Of a stretch of DNA of 59,169 bases, positions 16,797-26,739 are shown one piece after another. Under the pieces are notes generated by a model. That model made no database searches. It was not told where the DNA came from and was given only the letters and a program-made list of their open reading frames with translations. The translations under genes and the position numbers were made by a program. This DNA is from Gammaproteobacteria bacterium. GTDB taxonomy: Bacteria > Pseudomonadota > Gammaproteobacteria > HyVt-429. The stretch spans positions 1-59,169 of the forward strand of contig JAADGI010000026.1 in the NCBI GenBank assembly GCA_013152415.1. The letters are read 5' to 3'. The first letter of the stretch is position 1. Every line of letters starts with the position of its first letter.

Positions 16797-17261
16797 ATGG
16801 ACAAACCCAAGTACTCAGAAATGGCTCATACGTTTAAATTGATTAAATCGGAGTATATTCGACGTACGAGTCGAATGCTTATAGTTGATGTTTCTGTTTT
16901 ACTGATTTTGTGTTTATTTTTTTGGTCTAGCTGGTCGGAAAGCTGGCCAGTCTGGGTTGAGCTCTTGATCTTAGGACCTATCGTGGTTGATCTATCGATG
17001 AATTTATTCGCTTATTTAAATTCTGAGACGTATGTTGCAGATTTATCATTTATCATTTATGACAGATTCTTCGGCGTTCAGCGTCGAGGAAAGATAACAA
17101 GGAGTTTACTTAGCGATATTAAAATTCACACGGTAGAAAAGAAGGACGGGAAAGTAGTTTCCTTTCGCATGTCAATGGGCTCCTCTCAAAAGTTTAAGAT
17201 GCATGGCATAGAGGACTTGGATAAACTGTACACTCTTTTGACTACAAACAAAATGGAATGA
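16797..17261 (+). CDS. small two-helix membrane protein, function unknown
   Basis: 154 residues. Two transmembrane segments are visible (about 29-45 with LLILCLFFW, and 53-75 with VELLILGPIVVDLSMNLFAY), then a C-terminal cytosolic part (FFGVQRRGKITRSLLSDIKI) that reads like a small PH-type beta domain. It follows the exported protein by 59 bases and may be its partner. A strong inverted repeat ends the pair at 17304. Confidence 0.65.
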   Translation: MDKPKYSEMAHTFKLIKSEYIRRTSRMLIVDVSVLLILCLFFWSSWSESWPVWVELLILGPIVVDLSMNLFAYLNSETYVADLSFIIYDRFFGVQRRGKITRSLLSDIKIHTVEKKDGKVVSFRMSMGSSQKFKMHGIEDLDKLYTLLTTNKME

Positions 17262-17303
17262 GTGTATAAAAAAGGAGATCTTGACTTAACATATAAAAAG
17301 CAA

Positions 17304-17324
17304 AAGGGGTCAAATTGACCCCTT
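17304..17324. terminator. inverted repeat, candidate terminator
   Basis: AAGGGGTCAA-A-TTGACCCCTT is a perfect 10-bp inverted repeat with a one-base centre. It is followed by AGCTCTTAG rather than a T-run, so if it terminates it does so as a weak, symmetric structure. Position after the unknown gene pair supports a terminator role. Confidence 0.45.
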
Positions 17325-17332
17325 AGCTCTTA

Positions 17333-17387
17333 GAAAGGGGCGGTAACAGATAGGCCGGGGCTACGGTTATAGTAACCTGTCCTCTAC
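17333..17387 (+). repeat. second copy of the group II intron 3' end (55 bp)
   Basis: The 55 bases match 14838-14892, the distal domain VI region of the intron, with four differences. The match starts at GAAAGGGGCGG and stops exactly at CCTGTCCTCTAC. Nothing else of an intron lies upstream of it. It is a remnant of a second intron copy or a duplication that now brackets the two unknown genes. Confidence 0.75.
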
Positions 17388-17417
17388 CCTAGCTTGCGTA
17401 ATAATGAACGGGCTTTT

Positions 17418-18947
17418 TCAACTTGCCGACTTTACGTCGCTCGTTTGTATCCGAAGCCCTCTTGGTAGTAATCCACGTTCAATAAGTTCAAATAATCCCT
17501 GCACCAGCAGCGCTAGCGCTGCAGCGGGAATAGCGCCTTGCAAAATCAAGCTGGTGTTATCGAGTCGTATACCGGTGAGTATGGGCTGGCCGTATCCGCC
17601 GGCGCCAATGAGGGCTGCGAGAGTAGCCGTGCCCACATTGATCACTGCCGAGGTCTTAATCCCGGCGAGAATGGCGCGGGTGGCCAATGGTAATTCCACG
17701 ATGCGCAGCCTGGCACGCGACGGTAAGCCGAGCGCCTGCGCTGACTCGACGATGGCGTGTGGGATGTCCTTGAGTCCGGCATGCGTGTTGCGAATGATCG
17801 GCAGCAGGCTATAGAGAAACAAGGCGACTATCGCCGGTGGCCCGCCTATGCCCAAAATCGGTATCATAAAGACAAACAGCGCTAACGAAGGAATCGTTTG
17901 AAGAATGCTCGCTGCGCCGAGCACGATATGGCCGAGGCGTTCACGGCGTGCTGCCAGGATACCCAACGGAATTGCCAGGAGGATTGCCGCCGACAAGGAG
18001 ATGCCGACCAATACCAGATGTTCGCCGGTGTGCTGCCAGAACCTTTGCCATGCTGTTTTTACTCGGTAGCCCACTTCCAGATTGAGCGTCCGTTTTAGAA
18101 ATCCTGCTGCAACCGCCGACTCGGGTTCGCCGTTCAGTTTCACCTGGGCATTCATCCTGCTCATGGTTGGCGCATCAATGCGACCGACAAGACGATTAAA
18201 CATCGCTACGACTTCAGGGGATTGCTGTGCAAGATCGGCACGATACAGAATGACTGCGTTATAAACGGGGAAGTAATTCAAATCATCTTCTAGCGCCAGG
18301 AGCTTGTAATAAGCAATTTCCGCATCAGTGGAGTATAGATCGGTGACCTGTAGTGAGCCTGATGCGATGCCTCGATAGGCCAAATCGTGGTCCAATCCGC
18401 GAACGTTTTGTTGCGGTAATTGATAACGTTGCTGTAGACCCGGCCAACCATCGCCCCGATCCATAAATTCGTTACCGAAACCCAGTACAAGCTCGGGATG
18501 GTTTTTTAAATCAGAAATAGTCCGCAGCTTGAGTTGTTCAGCAAGCTCTGTTTTTATTCCAATGGCATAAGTGTTGTTAAAGCCGAGGGGGGCGGTCATT
18601 CTCAGTCCATGTTTGGCAAGTGCCTGCCTGAGTTCAGCCTCGGTTTGCAGGTTTTCCTTGACCAGGATTTCTTGCAACAAGGTGCCCGTGTATTCGGGGT
18701 AGGCATCGATCTCACCGCTGAGTAATGCGTTCCATAATACGCTTGTACCGCCCAGTTGCCGTTGATGTTGAGCCTCGGCGCCTGTTTGCTGGGCCAGCTG
18801 TCGCAGCATTTCGCCTAAGATAACTGATTCGGTAAATCCCTTGGAACCAAGCGTGATACGCTTCGGTGCTTCAGTACTGAGAACGGGGTATGTCAGTAAG
18901 GCGCAAAATCCCAACAGCAGCATTGCAATCATTCGTTTCACTGTCAT
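17418..18947 (-). CDS. osmoprotectant (betaine/choline-type) ABC transporter, binding protein fused to permease
   Basis: 509 residues. A signal peptide (1-25) is followed by an OpuAC/OsmX-type solute-binding domain (RITLGSKGFTESVILGEMLR, DAYPEYTGTLLQEIL, DLYSTDAEIAYY) up to about residue 285. From about 310 there is a BPD_transp permease domain with several membrane helices and the EAA loop (ESAQALGLPSRARLRIVELP). In fused transporters of this family the permease usually comes first; here the binding domain does, on the outside of the membrane. It overlaps the ATPase gene by 4 bases. Likely substrate: glycine betaine, choline or a related quaternary amine. Confidence 0.88.
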   Translation of the reverse strand: MTVKRMIAMLLLGFCALLTYPVLSTEAPKRITLGSKGFTESVILGEMLRQLAQQTGAEAQHQRQLGGTSVLWNALLSGEIDAYPEYTGTLLQEILVKENLQTEAELRQALAKHGLRMTAPLGFNNTYAIGIKTELAEQLKLRTISDLKNHPELVLGFGNEFMDRGDGWPGLQQRYQLPQQNVRGLDHDLAYRGIASGSLQVTDLYSTDAEIAYYKLLALEDDLNYFPVYNAVILYRADLAQQSPEVVAMFNRLVGRIDAPTMSRMNAQVKLNGEPESAVAAGFLKRTLNLEVGYRVKTAWQRFWQHTGEHLVLVGISLSAAILLAIPLGILAARRERLGHIVLGAASILQTIPSLALFVFMIPILGIGGPPAIVALFLYSLLPIIRNTHAGLKDIPHAIVESAQALGLPSRARLRIVELPLATRAILAGIKTSAVINVGTATLAALIGAGGYGQPILTGIRLDNTSLILQGAIPAAALALLVQGLFELIERGLLPRGLRIQTSDVKSAS

Positions 18948-19702
18948 TTTAGCGCCTCAACGAGCTGCGCCATGGGCTCGCGTTGTGCGGTGATGAATTG
19001 TTCGACGAAGGGTTCGGCCGGTGTTTGGGCCAGTTCTTTGAAGGGGCCGGTTTGCACGATGTGCCCATCCCGCATCAGCACCAAGTTTTGCCCGAAAAAA
19101 GCCGCTTCGGCGATGTCGTGGGTCACCATGACGACCGTCTTACCAAGCTGGGCAAAGATGGTCTTAAGTTCCTGTTGCAGCTCATAACGGATCATAGGAT
19201 CCAGTGCACCCAGCGGTTCGTCCAATAGCAACAAATCCGGATCCAGCATCAGTGCGCGCATGAGGCTGACACGTTGGCGCTGGCCACCGGATAACTCAGC
19301 TGGAAATCGGTTCATCATTTCCTGAGGTAGCCGCACCAATTGAGCCAGTTCGGTGAGACGGGAATCAATCCAGATGGCATCACGGCGCAGATAGCGCGCC
19401 ATGACGGTGACATTGTCGCGCACGGTGAGATGGGGGAACAGACCCCCTTCCTGAATAACATAGCCCATTCGCTGCCGTATCTGGAGTATATTATCAGGCG
19501 ATAATTCTGTTCCTTCGAAGGTGATGGTGCCGGAATCCGGCTGAATAAGACCTGTGATCAGGCGCAGTAAAGTGGACTTGCCGCAACCGCTGGGGCCAAT
19601 GAGTACTAGAGTTTCGCCGCCAGGAACCTGAAGATCAGTAGGTGCCAGAGCCGGGGCATTGCCATAGCGTTTCGAAATTTGTGAGATTACCAGCACTCGC
19701 AT
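18944..19702 (-). CDS. ABC transporter ATP-binding protein, OpuBA/ProV type
   Basis: 252 residues. Walker A GPSGCGKST, Q-loop YVIQEGGLFPHLTVRDNV, signature LSGGQRQRV, Walker B LLLLDEPLGALDP and the switch VMVTHDIAEA are all intact. It lacks the C-terminal CBS pair of ProV/OpuAA, so ionic-strength sensing through CBS is not expected. It is translated first, and its end overlaps the start of the fused binding protein-permease, forming a complete two-gene importer. Confidence 0.9.
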   Translation of the reverse strand: MRVLVISQISKRYGNAPALAPTDLQVPGGETLVLIGPSGCGKSTLLRLITGLIQPDSGTITFEGTELSPDNILQIRQRMGYVIQEGGLFPHLTVRDNVTVMARYLRRDAIWIDSRLTELAQLVRLPQEMMNRFPAELSGGQRQRVSLMRALMLDPDLLLLDEPLGALDPMIRYELQQELKTIFAQLGKTVVMVTHDIAEAAFFGQNLVLMRDGHIVQTGPFKELAQTPAEPFVEQFITAQREPMAQLVEALK

Positions 19703-20038
19703 AGTGTGCAGGATTTATCGACGGCGCTCAAGGAATGCGAGTTGCAATCACCCCAAAAAAATCTGATATTCCCGATTCGTTTTTGTAATCTAAAGGTGTC
19801 GAGATATAACAGAGTCAAACCTAACATGCTGCCATAGCGTTGAAGTAATGTGTCAGCATGCTTTTGTTGTCCGCTTCAAAAAAAGGTGACAGATTTATTT
19901 AATGGACTCTTAATTAAACGAAAATTTTAAACGACAGCTTTAGGGTGGGAGCGGCTATATAATTTGAAATCATAAATGTCAGCTTATGGCCGTAAGCTGA
20001 CTAATAAATGATCTGGGCATGCCTGAATTATATGTCCA
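19703..20038. other. 336-bp intergenic region with two stem-loops
   Basis: No gene is seen. The perfect 9-bp stem GTCAGCTTA-tggccg-TAAGCTGAC (19978-20001) lies 38 bases past the valS stop and, read leftward, is followed by an AT-rich stretch, so it may end the pepA-holC-valS transcript. A second stem, CATGCTG/CAGCATG (19825-19860), has a long loop and TTTT on the plus side only. The part nearest 19703 should hold the promoter of the ABC transporter. Confidence 0.5.
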
Positions 20039-22837
20039 CTACAGTTTGGCAACCTTGTCCCTTTGTGTGGTTAGATTCGCCAGGGCATTTTCCAGATTCG
20101 CCACGCGTCGTCTTTCTTTGTCCACTACTTCGGCCGGGGCGCGGCTGACAAAATTTTCGTTGGCCAGTTTTCCCTGTACGCGCTTGAGGTCCTGGTGAGT
20201 CTTTTCGATTTCCTTTTCCAGTCTTTGCAGTTCGGCATCCACATCGATCAGGCCACCCAGGGGGATCAGTACCTTCATGTTGCCCACCAGGGCAGTGGCG
20301 GATTCCGGGGCTTCATCTTTGGCGCTGAGTGTGGTGATGGCTTCCAGGCGTGCCAGATTCATGAGGTAGTTGCGATTGCGGCCTAGTCTGTCAATATCCG
20401 TATCGTCGGCATCCTGTAACAGGATGTTAAGTTTCTTTGATGGGGCGATATCCATTTCACCACGTATATTGCGAATGCCGGACACCACCGCCATGACCCA
20501 CTCCATTTCTTCAATGGCCTGGGGGTCGATAAGACCACTATCGGCCTGGGGGTAGGGTTGCAGCATGATGGATTCGATGCTGCCGGGTTTGCCCACGAAC
20601 CCGGCCAGGGGCGCCACTTTTTGCCACAGGGCCTCGGTAATATAAGGTGTAATAGGGTGCAGTAAACGCAAAAGGGTTTCCAATACCCGCAGCAATGTAC
20701 GGCGGGTGCCCCGTTGGGCCTCGGCCGTTGCCTTGGGGTCGGTGAGGATGACCTTAGATAACTCTAAATACCAGCTACAGTATTCGTCCCAAACGAAACC
20801 ATAGAGGGCGCTGGCGGCAAGATCGAAGCGATAATTGTCAATGGCATCGGTCACGGTTTGTTCGACCTGTTGCAGGCGGGAGATGACCCAACGATCCGCC
20901 AGGCTTAGGCTCACGTTGTTATTGTTATTGTTAATGCTGCTGTCCTGTCCCTCGCAATTCATCAACACATAGCGGGATGCATTCCACAATTTATTGCAGA
21001 AGTTGCGGTAGCCTTCGATGCGGCCCAGGTCAAAGTTGATGTTGCGGCCGGTGGTGGCCAGGATGGCGAAGGTAAAGCGCAGGGCATCGGTGCCGTAAGA
21101 TGGGATGCCGTCGGGATAGTCCTTGCGGGTGGCCTTTTCGATTTTGGGAGCCAGCTCCGGCTGCATCAGGCCGGTGGTGCGCTTGGCCACCAGGGGTTCG
21201 AGTTCGATGCCGTCGATTAAGTCCAGGGGATCGAGAATATTGCCCTTTGATTTCGACATCTTCTGGCCATGGGAATCCCGCACCAGACCGTGGATATAGA
21301 TCTCTTTAAAGGGGACCTCACCGGTAAATTTAATACCCATCATGATCATCCGTGCCACCCAGAAAAAGATGATATCGAATCCGGTGACCAGGACGCTGGT
21401 GGGATAAAATTTCTTCAGCTCTGGAGTTTGATCGGGCCAACCTAAGGTCGAGAACGGCCATAGGGCAGAGGAGAACCAAGTGTCGAGTACGTCCTCATCC
21501 TGGCTAAGGGGCATATCTTTATCGAGTTTGTATTTCTTGCGCACCGCAGCTTCGTCGTGGCCGACATAGTGTTTGCCATCGGCGTCATACCAGGCCGGGA
21601 TGCGATGTCCCCACCAGATTTGACGGGAGATGCACCAGTCCTGGATGTTTCGCATCCATTCGAAATAGGTCTTGGACCAGTTATCCGGCACAAAGCGGAT
21701 ACGGCCGTCTTCCACCGCGGCAATGGCAGGTTCTGCCAGCGGGCCCACTTTCACGAACCACTGGTCGGTGAGGTAGGGCTCCACCACGGCCTGGGATCGA
21801 TCACCCCGGGGCACCATGTGTTTGTGGTCTTCAATGGATGCGATAAGGCCCTGGGCCTGCAGGTCTTCCACAATACGTTTACGGGCCTCATAGCGGTCGA
21901 GGCCATCATAGGGTGAGCCCGGCAGTACGATGCGGGCATCGACACTGAAGATATTGATCAGCGGCAGGTCATGGCGCTGACCCATTTCGTAGTCATTAAA
22001 ATCATGGGCCGGTGTGATCTTCACACAACCGGTGCCGAATTCCGGGTCCACATAGTCATCGGCGATGATGGGAATCTCGCGACCGGTCAAGGGTAGTTTT
22101 ACTGTCTTTCCAATTAATTGTTGGTAACGCTCATCTTCCGGGTGTACCGCCACTGCGCTATCACCGAGCAGGGTCTCCGGTCGGGTGGTGGCCACCACCA
22201 GTTCGCCCGAGCCATCACTTAAGGGATAGCGGATGTGCCACAGATGGCCGTTTTCTTCTTCGGAGACGACTTCCAGGTCGGATACTGCGGTATGCAGTAC
22301 CGGGTCCCAATTCACCAGACGTTTGCCGCGATAGATCAGGCCCTCGTCGTAGAGTCGCACAAACACCTCTCGCACCGCCTTGGAGAGGCCCTCGTCCAGG
22401 GTAAAACGTTCCCGGGACCAGTCCAGGGAGGCCCCCATGCGCCGTAGTTGGCCGGTGATGGCGCCCCCCGACTGCTCCTTCCATCGCCACACTTGATCCA
22501 CAAAGGCGTCCCGTCCCAGGTCATGGCGGGTCTTGCCCTTTTGGGCCAGTTGTCTTTCCACCACCATTTGGGTGGCGATGCCCGCGTGGTCGGTCCCGGC
22601 CTGCCACAGGCTGGCGTCCCCGCGCATGCGGTGGTAGCGCACCAGGGTATCCATGATGGTGTCCTGGAAGGCATGGCCCATGTGCAGGCGACCGGTCACA
22701 TTGGGGGGTGGAATCATGATGCAGTAGGGTGCGCCCTTGCCCTGGGCGGCAAACCAGCCTTGTTGTTCCCAAACGTCGTATATTTTTTGTTCGATGCTAT
22801 GTGGGTCGTAGGTCTTGTCGAGGGTATCTGTGCTCAT
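20039..22837 (-). CDS. valS: valyl-tRNA synthetase
   Basis: 932 residues, standard for ValS. The class I signatures are [15 protein letters not shown] (HMGH at 52-55) and KMSKS (526-530). The editing domain lies between about 190 and 340 ([11 protein letters not shown]), and a C-terminal coiled coil ([20 protein letters not shown]) closes the protein. A run of six asparagines (636-641) encoded by a short AAC/AAT repeat at 20915-20932 sits at the junction before the anticodon-binding domain. It is last in the pepA-holC-unknown-valS unit. Confidence 0.97.
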   Translation of the reverse strand: MSTDTLDKTYDPHSIEQKIYDVWEQQGWFAAQGKGAPYCIMIPPPNVTGRLHMGHAFQDTIMDTLVRYHRMRGDASLWQAGTDHAGIATQMVVERQLAQKGKTRHDLGRDAFVDQVWRWKEQSGGAITGQLRRMGASLDWSRERFTLDEGLSKAVREVFVRLYDEGLIYRGKRLVNWDPVLHTAVSDLEVVSEEENGHLWHIRYPLSDGSGELVVATTRPETLLGDSAVAVHPEDERYQQLIGKTVKLPLTGREIPIIADDYVDPEFGTGCVKITPAHDFNDYEMGQRHDLPLINIFSVDARIVLPGSPYDGLDRYEARKRIVEDLQAQGLIASIEDHKHMVPRGDRSQAVVEPYLTDQWFVKVGPLAEPAIAAVEDGRIRFVPDNWSKTYFEWMRNIQDWCISRQIWWGHRIPAWYDADGKHYVGHDEAAVRKKYKLDKDMPLSQDEDVLDTWFSSALWPFSTLGWPDQTPELKKFYPTSVLVTGFDIIFFWVARMIMMGIKFTGEVPFKEIYIHGLVRDSHGQKMSKSKGNILDPLDLIDGIELEPLVAKRTTGLMQPELAPKIEKATRKDYPDGIPSYGTDALRFTFAILATTGRNINFDLGRIEGYRNFCNKLWNASRYVLMNCEGQDSSINNNNNNVSLSLADRWVISRLQQVEQTVTDAIDNYRFDLAASALYGFVWDEYCSWYLELSKVILTDPKATAEAQRGTRRTLLRVLETLLRLLHPITPYITEALWQKVAPLAGFVGKPGSIESIMLQPYPQADSGLIDPQAIEEMEWVMAVVSGIRNIRGEMDIAPSKKLNILLQDADDTDIDRLGRNRNYLMNLARLEAITTLSAKDEAPESATALVGNMKVLIPLGGLIDVDAELQRLEKEIEKTHQDLKRVQGKLANENFVSRAPAEVVDKERRRVANLENALANLTTQRDKVAKL

Positions 22838-22914
22838 GGATCATCGTGTTCAAGAATTATTAGGGCATGCCGGTGGTGGCCGGCAAGATCGGAGAGCGGA
22901 TTATACGTTATTTT

Positions 22915-23457
22915 TTAGCGGACACCGTGGTCACGGTGGCCGCGTCGCCATTTAACCAGGATGGTCTTGATTTCGTCGCGTAACAGGGCCTCGGTATTCT
23001 GATCCAGGCTGTGATTCAGGGCGGCATCGAGTTGTGTGTTCAGAAACCCAATGAGTTCGTTGAGCAGGTCTTCGCTGGGGAAAGATACAGGGTTGTCATC
23101 ATCAAGGGTGGCCGCCCCTGAGCTATCCCTGGAGAATCGATGGGTCTTACCGCGACCGACGATGGCGACATCCTCCAATATGGGGAAATCATCCAGGTTT
23201 TCGTTTTGTAGGGGCGTGGCCTTGGTGACTGTGATTTGGACCGGTTGTGTCGGTTCAGGTTCAGGTGGGTTGGCAGGTCCGGCCGGTTCGGGTTGCGAGG
23301 GGCTGGGGTGGGTGGCTTCGGATTTGGGCTCGGGAACTGTCTCCTGATCTACGGCTGTGAGGGGCTCATAATCTCCCATCAATTCTTCCAGAGATTTGAG
23401 GGTTTCATCGAGTACGTCTTTTTGTTCCCGGTGAGACGTTATGCCTTTATCGCGCAT
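22915..23457 (-). CDS. proline/glutamate-rich cytoplasmic protein, function unknown
   Basis: 180 residues. A charged N-terminus (KSLEELMGDYEPL) is followed by a disordered Pro/Glu stretch (about 40-75) and a C-terminal helical part (FPSEDLLNELIGFLNTQLDA, then LRDEIKTILVKWRRGHRDHG). It lies 8 bases after holC and about 75 bases before valS on the same strand, so it is in the operon. Its place next to the pol III chi gene is suggestive but gives no function. No family recognised. Confidence 0.7.
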   Translation of the reverse strand: MRDKGITSHREQKDVLDETLKSLEELMGDYEPLTAVDQETVPEPKSEATHPSPSQPEPAGPANPPEPEPTQPVQITVTKATPLQNENLDDFPILEDVAIVGRGKTHRFSRDSSGAATLDDDNPVSFPSEDLLNELIGFLNTQLDAALNHSLDQNTEALLRDEIKTILVKWRRGHRDHGVR

Positions 23458-23465
23458 TAGTGGGT

Positions 23466-23927
23466 TCAGGTGCCCAGTTTATGGGTCTGCAGGGGATAAC
23501 CGCACTCGCGGTAGTGGCGGAAGCGCTCTCTTGATGAGGCTATATCCTGGGCTGTGGTGCCAACCAGTTCTGCCAGCCGCTCAAAACGGCTAAAGAAAGG
23601 GGGGATGTTGCTGGACAGGGAGACCATCACATCATCCTGGTCAGTATGGGGTTCCTGGTAGCCAATGAGCACCCTTGTTTGATCCTGCCTGGAAGGCTGT
23701 GCCGGATCGGGTGATGTGGGTTGGGTGCTGTCCAGGGTATGGGGGACAAAACTATCGTCTCCGAGGGTCCACAGCAGTTCATCGAGGTGCTTGGCGTTGG
23801 CCTCGTCGTCTACGTAGACAAATATGCGATGACCCTGGCGATAGGCCTTATTTATCAAGCGGCAGGCAAAGCGAAATTTGGCCGTGAGGTCCGAGTTGGT
23901 GAGCACATAAAAATCAATGCGGGTCAT
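23466..23927 (-). CDS. holC: DNA polymerase III subunit chi
   Basis: 153 residues. The opening MTRIDFYVLTNSDLTAKFRF, the ACRLINKAYRQGHRIFVYVD segment, LDELLWTLGDDSFVPH and the closing RFRHYRECGYPLQTHKL are characteristic of HolC. Chi links the clamp loader to single-strand-binding protein. A short low-complexity insert (TQPTSPDPAQPS) occupies the middle. It lies 4 bases after pepA, the normal gammaproteobacterial order. Confidence 0.93.
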   Translation of the reverse strand: MTRIDFYVLTNSDLTAKFRFACRLINKAYRQGHRIFVYVDDEANAKHLDELLWTLGDDSFVPHTLDSTQPTSPDPAQPSRQDQTRVLIGYQEPHTDQDDVMVSLSSNIPPFFSRFERLAELVGTTAQDIASSRERFRHYRECGYPLQTHKLGT

Positions 23928-23931
23928 GATG

Positions 23932-25443
23932 TCAACGCCCCTTGGTGGCTTCGTTGCGATTGCATCTGTTCAGTATAAACTGGCTGAGTAGTCCTACAGG
24001 CCGACCCGTGGCCCCTTTTTCCTTCCCCGTCTTCCAGGCGGTGCCCGCGATATCGAGATGGGCCCAGGCCAGTTTTTTGGTGTAGCGTGACAGAAAGCAG
24101 GCGGCAGTAATGCTTCCACCCGGGCGGCCACCGATATTGGCCATGTCGGCAAAATTACTGTCCAATTGTCTTTGGTAGTCATCCCACAGGGGTAATTGCC
24201 AGACACGATCATGGGCATAGGTACCGGCATTGAGCAGTTCCTTGATGAGCTTGTCGTTATTACCCATAAGACCACTGGCGTGGTGGCCCAGGGCGATAAC
24301 ACAGGCACCGGTCAGGGTGGCGATATCCACCACCACGGCGGGTTCAAAGCGTTCACAGTAGGTGAGGGCGTCGCAGAGTATGAGCCGGCCCTCTGCGTCC
24401 GTGTTGAGTATCTCAACGGTCTGGCCGGATAGGGTGGTGACCACATCGCCGGGTTTATTGGCGTCCCCGTCGGGCAGGTTTTCTGAGCTGGGCACGACAC
24501 CGATGAGATTGATGGGGAGCGCCATGGCCGCTACGGCCTGGAGGGTGCCGAAGACGCTGGCCCCTCCACACATATCGTATTTCATCTCGTCCATACTGGC
24601 TGCGGGTTTGATGGAAATCCCACCCGCATCAAAGGTCAACCCCTTGCCCACCAACACCACCGGGGCCTCATCTTCGGGGCCACCCCGATACTCCATGATA
24701 ATGAGCTTGGCCGGTTGGCGACTGCCACGGGATACCGACAGCAGGGCCCCCATACCCAGTTTCTCCATATCCTCTTCTTCCAGTACATGGGTTTCGATGG
24801 ACGATTCGTCGGCCAGGGTATGGGCCTGTTCCGCCAGGTAACTGGGGGTACAGATATTGCCGGGTAGGTTGCCCAAGTCCCGGGCCAGTGAGGTCCCGCG
24901 GCTGATGGCCACCGCCTGTTGCAGGGCGATTTCCCCTTGGCCCAGCTCAGTGCGGCTGTTCACGAACAGAGTCATACGGCGCAGGGGGCGGCGTTCCTTG
25001 TCTTTTTCGCTCTTTAATTGATCAAAGCGATACAGGGCCTCCTCTGCGGCCTCAATGAAATGACGTATCTTCCAGTTACTATCACGCCCCTTGACAGGCA
25101 ACTCAGTGAGAAACAGGGATGCGTCCATGGTCCCGGTTTCGTTTAATACGCTTGTGGCCTTGGCCGCCATCTGGCGGAAGGGACCCTCGCTAAAGGCCTT
25201 TTCACGGCCACAGCCTACCAAGAGTACCCGTTCACAGGCCACGCCGGGGAGATTGTGTAACAATAGGGTCTGTCCTAATTTGCCCTCAATGTCGCCACGC
25301 CGCAGCATGCTGGAGATAATGCCCCCGGAAGCCTGGTCGATTTGTTGGATAGTGGGAGACATCTTGCGGGGCTCAAAAATACCCCCGGCAAGACAGGCCG
25401 TGCGTTGCTTTTCCGGATTACCGCTTTTGATGGAATATTCCAT
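23932..25443 (-). CDS. pepA: leucyl aminopeptidase
   Basis: 503 residues, normal for M17 peptidases. The di-metal site is in [14 protein letters not shown], and the signature [14 protein letters not shown] is intact, as is the [14 protein letters not shown] segment. It removes N-terminal residues from peptides and in enterobacteria also binds DNA in site-specific recombination. It is the first gene of the leftward pepA-holC-valS run and is divergent from lptF, the common gammaproteobacterial arrangement. Confidence 0.96.
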   Translation of the reverse strand: MEYSIKSGNPEKQRTACLAGGIFEPRKMSPTIQQIDQASGGIISSMLRRGDIEGKLGQTLLLHNLPGVACERVLLVGCGREKAFSEGPFRQMAAKATSVLNETGTMDASLFLTELPVKGRDSNWKIRHFIEAAEEALYRFDQLKSEKDKERRPLRRMTLFVNSRTELGQGEIALQQAVAISRGTSLARDLGNLPGNICTPSYLAEQAHTLADESSIETHVLEEEDMEKLGMGALLSVSRGSRQPAKLIIMEYRGGPEDEAPVVLVGKGLTFDAGGISIKPAASMDEMKYDMCGGASVFGTLQAVAAMALPINLIGVVPSSENLPDGDANKPGDVVTTLSGQTVEILNTDAEGRLILCDALTYCERFEPAVVVDIATLTGACVIALGHHASGLMGNNDKLIKELLNAGTYAHDRVWQLPLWDDYQRQLDSNFADMANIGGRPGGSITAACFLSRYTKKLAWAHLDIAGTAWKTGKEKGATGRPVGLLSQFILNRCNRNEATKGR

Positions 25444-25646
25444 ATCGTGGATAGATTCTAGTGGGTCGAGTATTTTATGCTACGGTCGATTGTCAGTCGG
25501 CGACAGGCAGCGATTTAAATGTTGAATGTAGTGCATTATTTTTATTTGATCGGGTTTTGATGCATTCTTAACATAGTGTAGACATACTTTTAACATTATT
25601 TGATGTTTTATCCACCGTTGTCAAAAATAACCAGGGGTAAATTCCA

Positions 25647-26729
25647 TTGATTGTAGACCGTTCACTGGTCCGTGAGATTACTTTTACGAGTACGGCAGTG
25701 GGAGTGATTATTATCACCATCTTTGTTGTCGTCCGCCTGGTGCGATTTCTGTCAGAGGCCGCAGCGGGCAATATCCCCGTAGATAGTATCTTCTTGTTGC
25801 TTGGACTTAAGCTGGCGTCGAACCTTGATGTGATGTTACCCATGGTATTTTATGTGGCTATTTTGATGGTTATGAGCCGTTGGTCGCGTGATCATGAGTT
25901 GATTGTGCTCACGGCTAGCGGTATCGGTCTGGGGCGTTTGTTGCAGCCGGTGATGTTGATGGGGGTTGTTCTGGCTACCGCCCTTACTGTGTCGTCGTTC
26001 TATCTGACCCCGATGTCAGTGCGCTATACCGATACCATCACCACCGAGAACAAGAATCGAGTTGATATAAAAGGTGTGGTCCCGGGGGCCTTCAGCGAGA
26101 CACGGGGGCAAGACGTTTACTATGTGGAGCGTATGGCCGAAAACAAGGAATTGCTTATCAACGTGTTTATCTATGGTGAGCAGCCCAATAAGGAGGGTGT
26201 GGTGGTGGCCCAAACTGGCCATCAATATGTTGATGATCTGACTGGAGATCGGTTTTTGGTGCTAAAAAATGGTACGCGTTATGAGGGCAATCCTGGTCAG
26301 GCCGACTACGCCATATTGGAATTCGAGACCTACGCACTACGTATCAAGACCCGTAGTCATGTTCAGGCTGTCGTTACCTTAAAAGGCGTGCCTACCCGAG
26401 AGTTGTTAAATAGTACCGATCCGAGATTGGCTGCGGAGTTTCACTGGCGCCTCGCCAAGCCGGTATCGATTATCATATTGGTATTGTTGGCTATGTCGTT
26501 TACTCACTACGATGTACGTCGCCCACAGTTTTACAATACGATTTTGGCATTTGGGGCCTATTTTCTTTATGCCAATATGTTGGGTTATGGCAACGCCCTG
26601 CTGCGCAAGGGAAAGGTTGATCCCGAGTTGGGGTTGTGGTGGGTGCATCTGATCTTTGTGGTTTTAGGGGCCTATATTTTTTCGCGCCGGTCCCGCAATA
26701 AATCCCTCATACCCTTGCCAGGGCGATAG
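25647..26729 (+). CDS. lptF: LPS export permease LptF
   Basis: 360 residues with the LptF/LptG layout: three N-terminal membrane helices, a periplasmic beta-jellyroll domain (about 135-265) and three C-terminal helices. The start MIVDRSLVREITFT and the ASGIGLGRLLQPV coupling segment are typical. With LptG and the LptB ATPase (not in the window) it extracts lipopolysaccharide from the inner membrane. The start is TTG 25647, 9 bases after AGGGG. It is followed by lptG after 10 bases. Confidence 0.94.
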   Translation: MIVDRSLVREITFTSTAVGVIIITIFVVVRLVRFLSEAAAGNIPVDSIFLLLGLKLASNLDVMLPMVFYVAILMVMSRWSRDHELIVLTASGIGLGRLLQPVMLMGVVLATALTVSSFYLTPMSVRYTDTITTENKNRVDIKGVVPGAFSETRGQDVYYVERMAENKELLINVFIYGEQPNKEGVVVAQTGHQYVDDLTGDRFLVLKNGTRYEGNPGQADYAILEFETYALRIKTRSHVQAVVTLKGVPTRELLNSTDPRLAAEFHWRLAKPVSIIILVLLAMSFTHYDVRRPQFYNTILAFGAYFLYANMLGYGNALLRKGKVDPELGLWWVHLIFVVLGAYIFSRRSRNKSLIPLPGR

Positions 26730-26739
26730 GAAGAGCATT

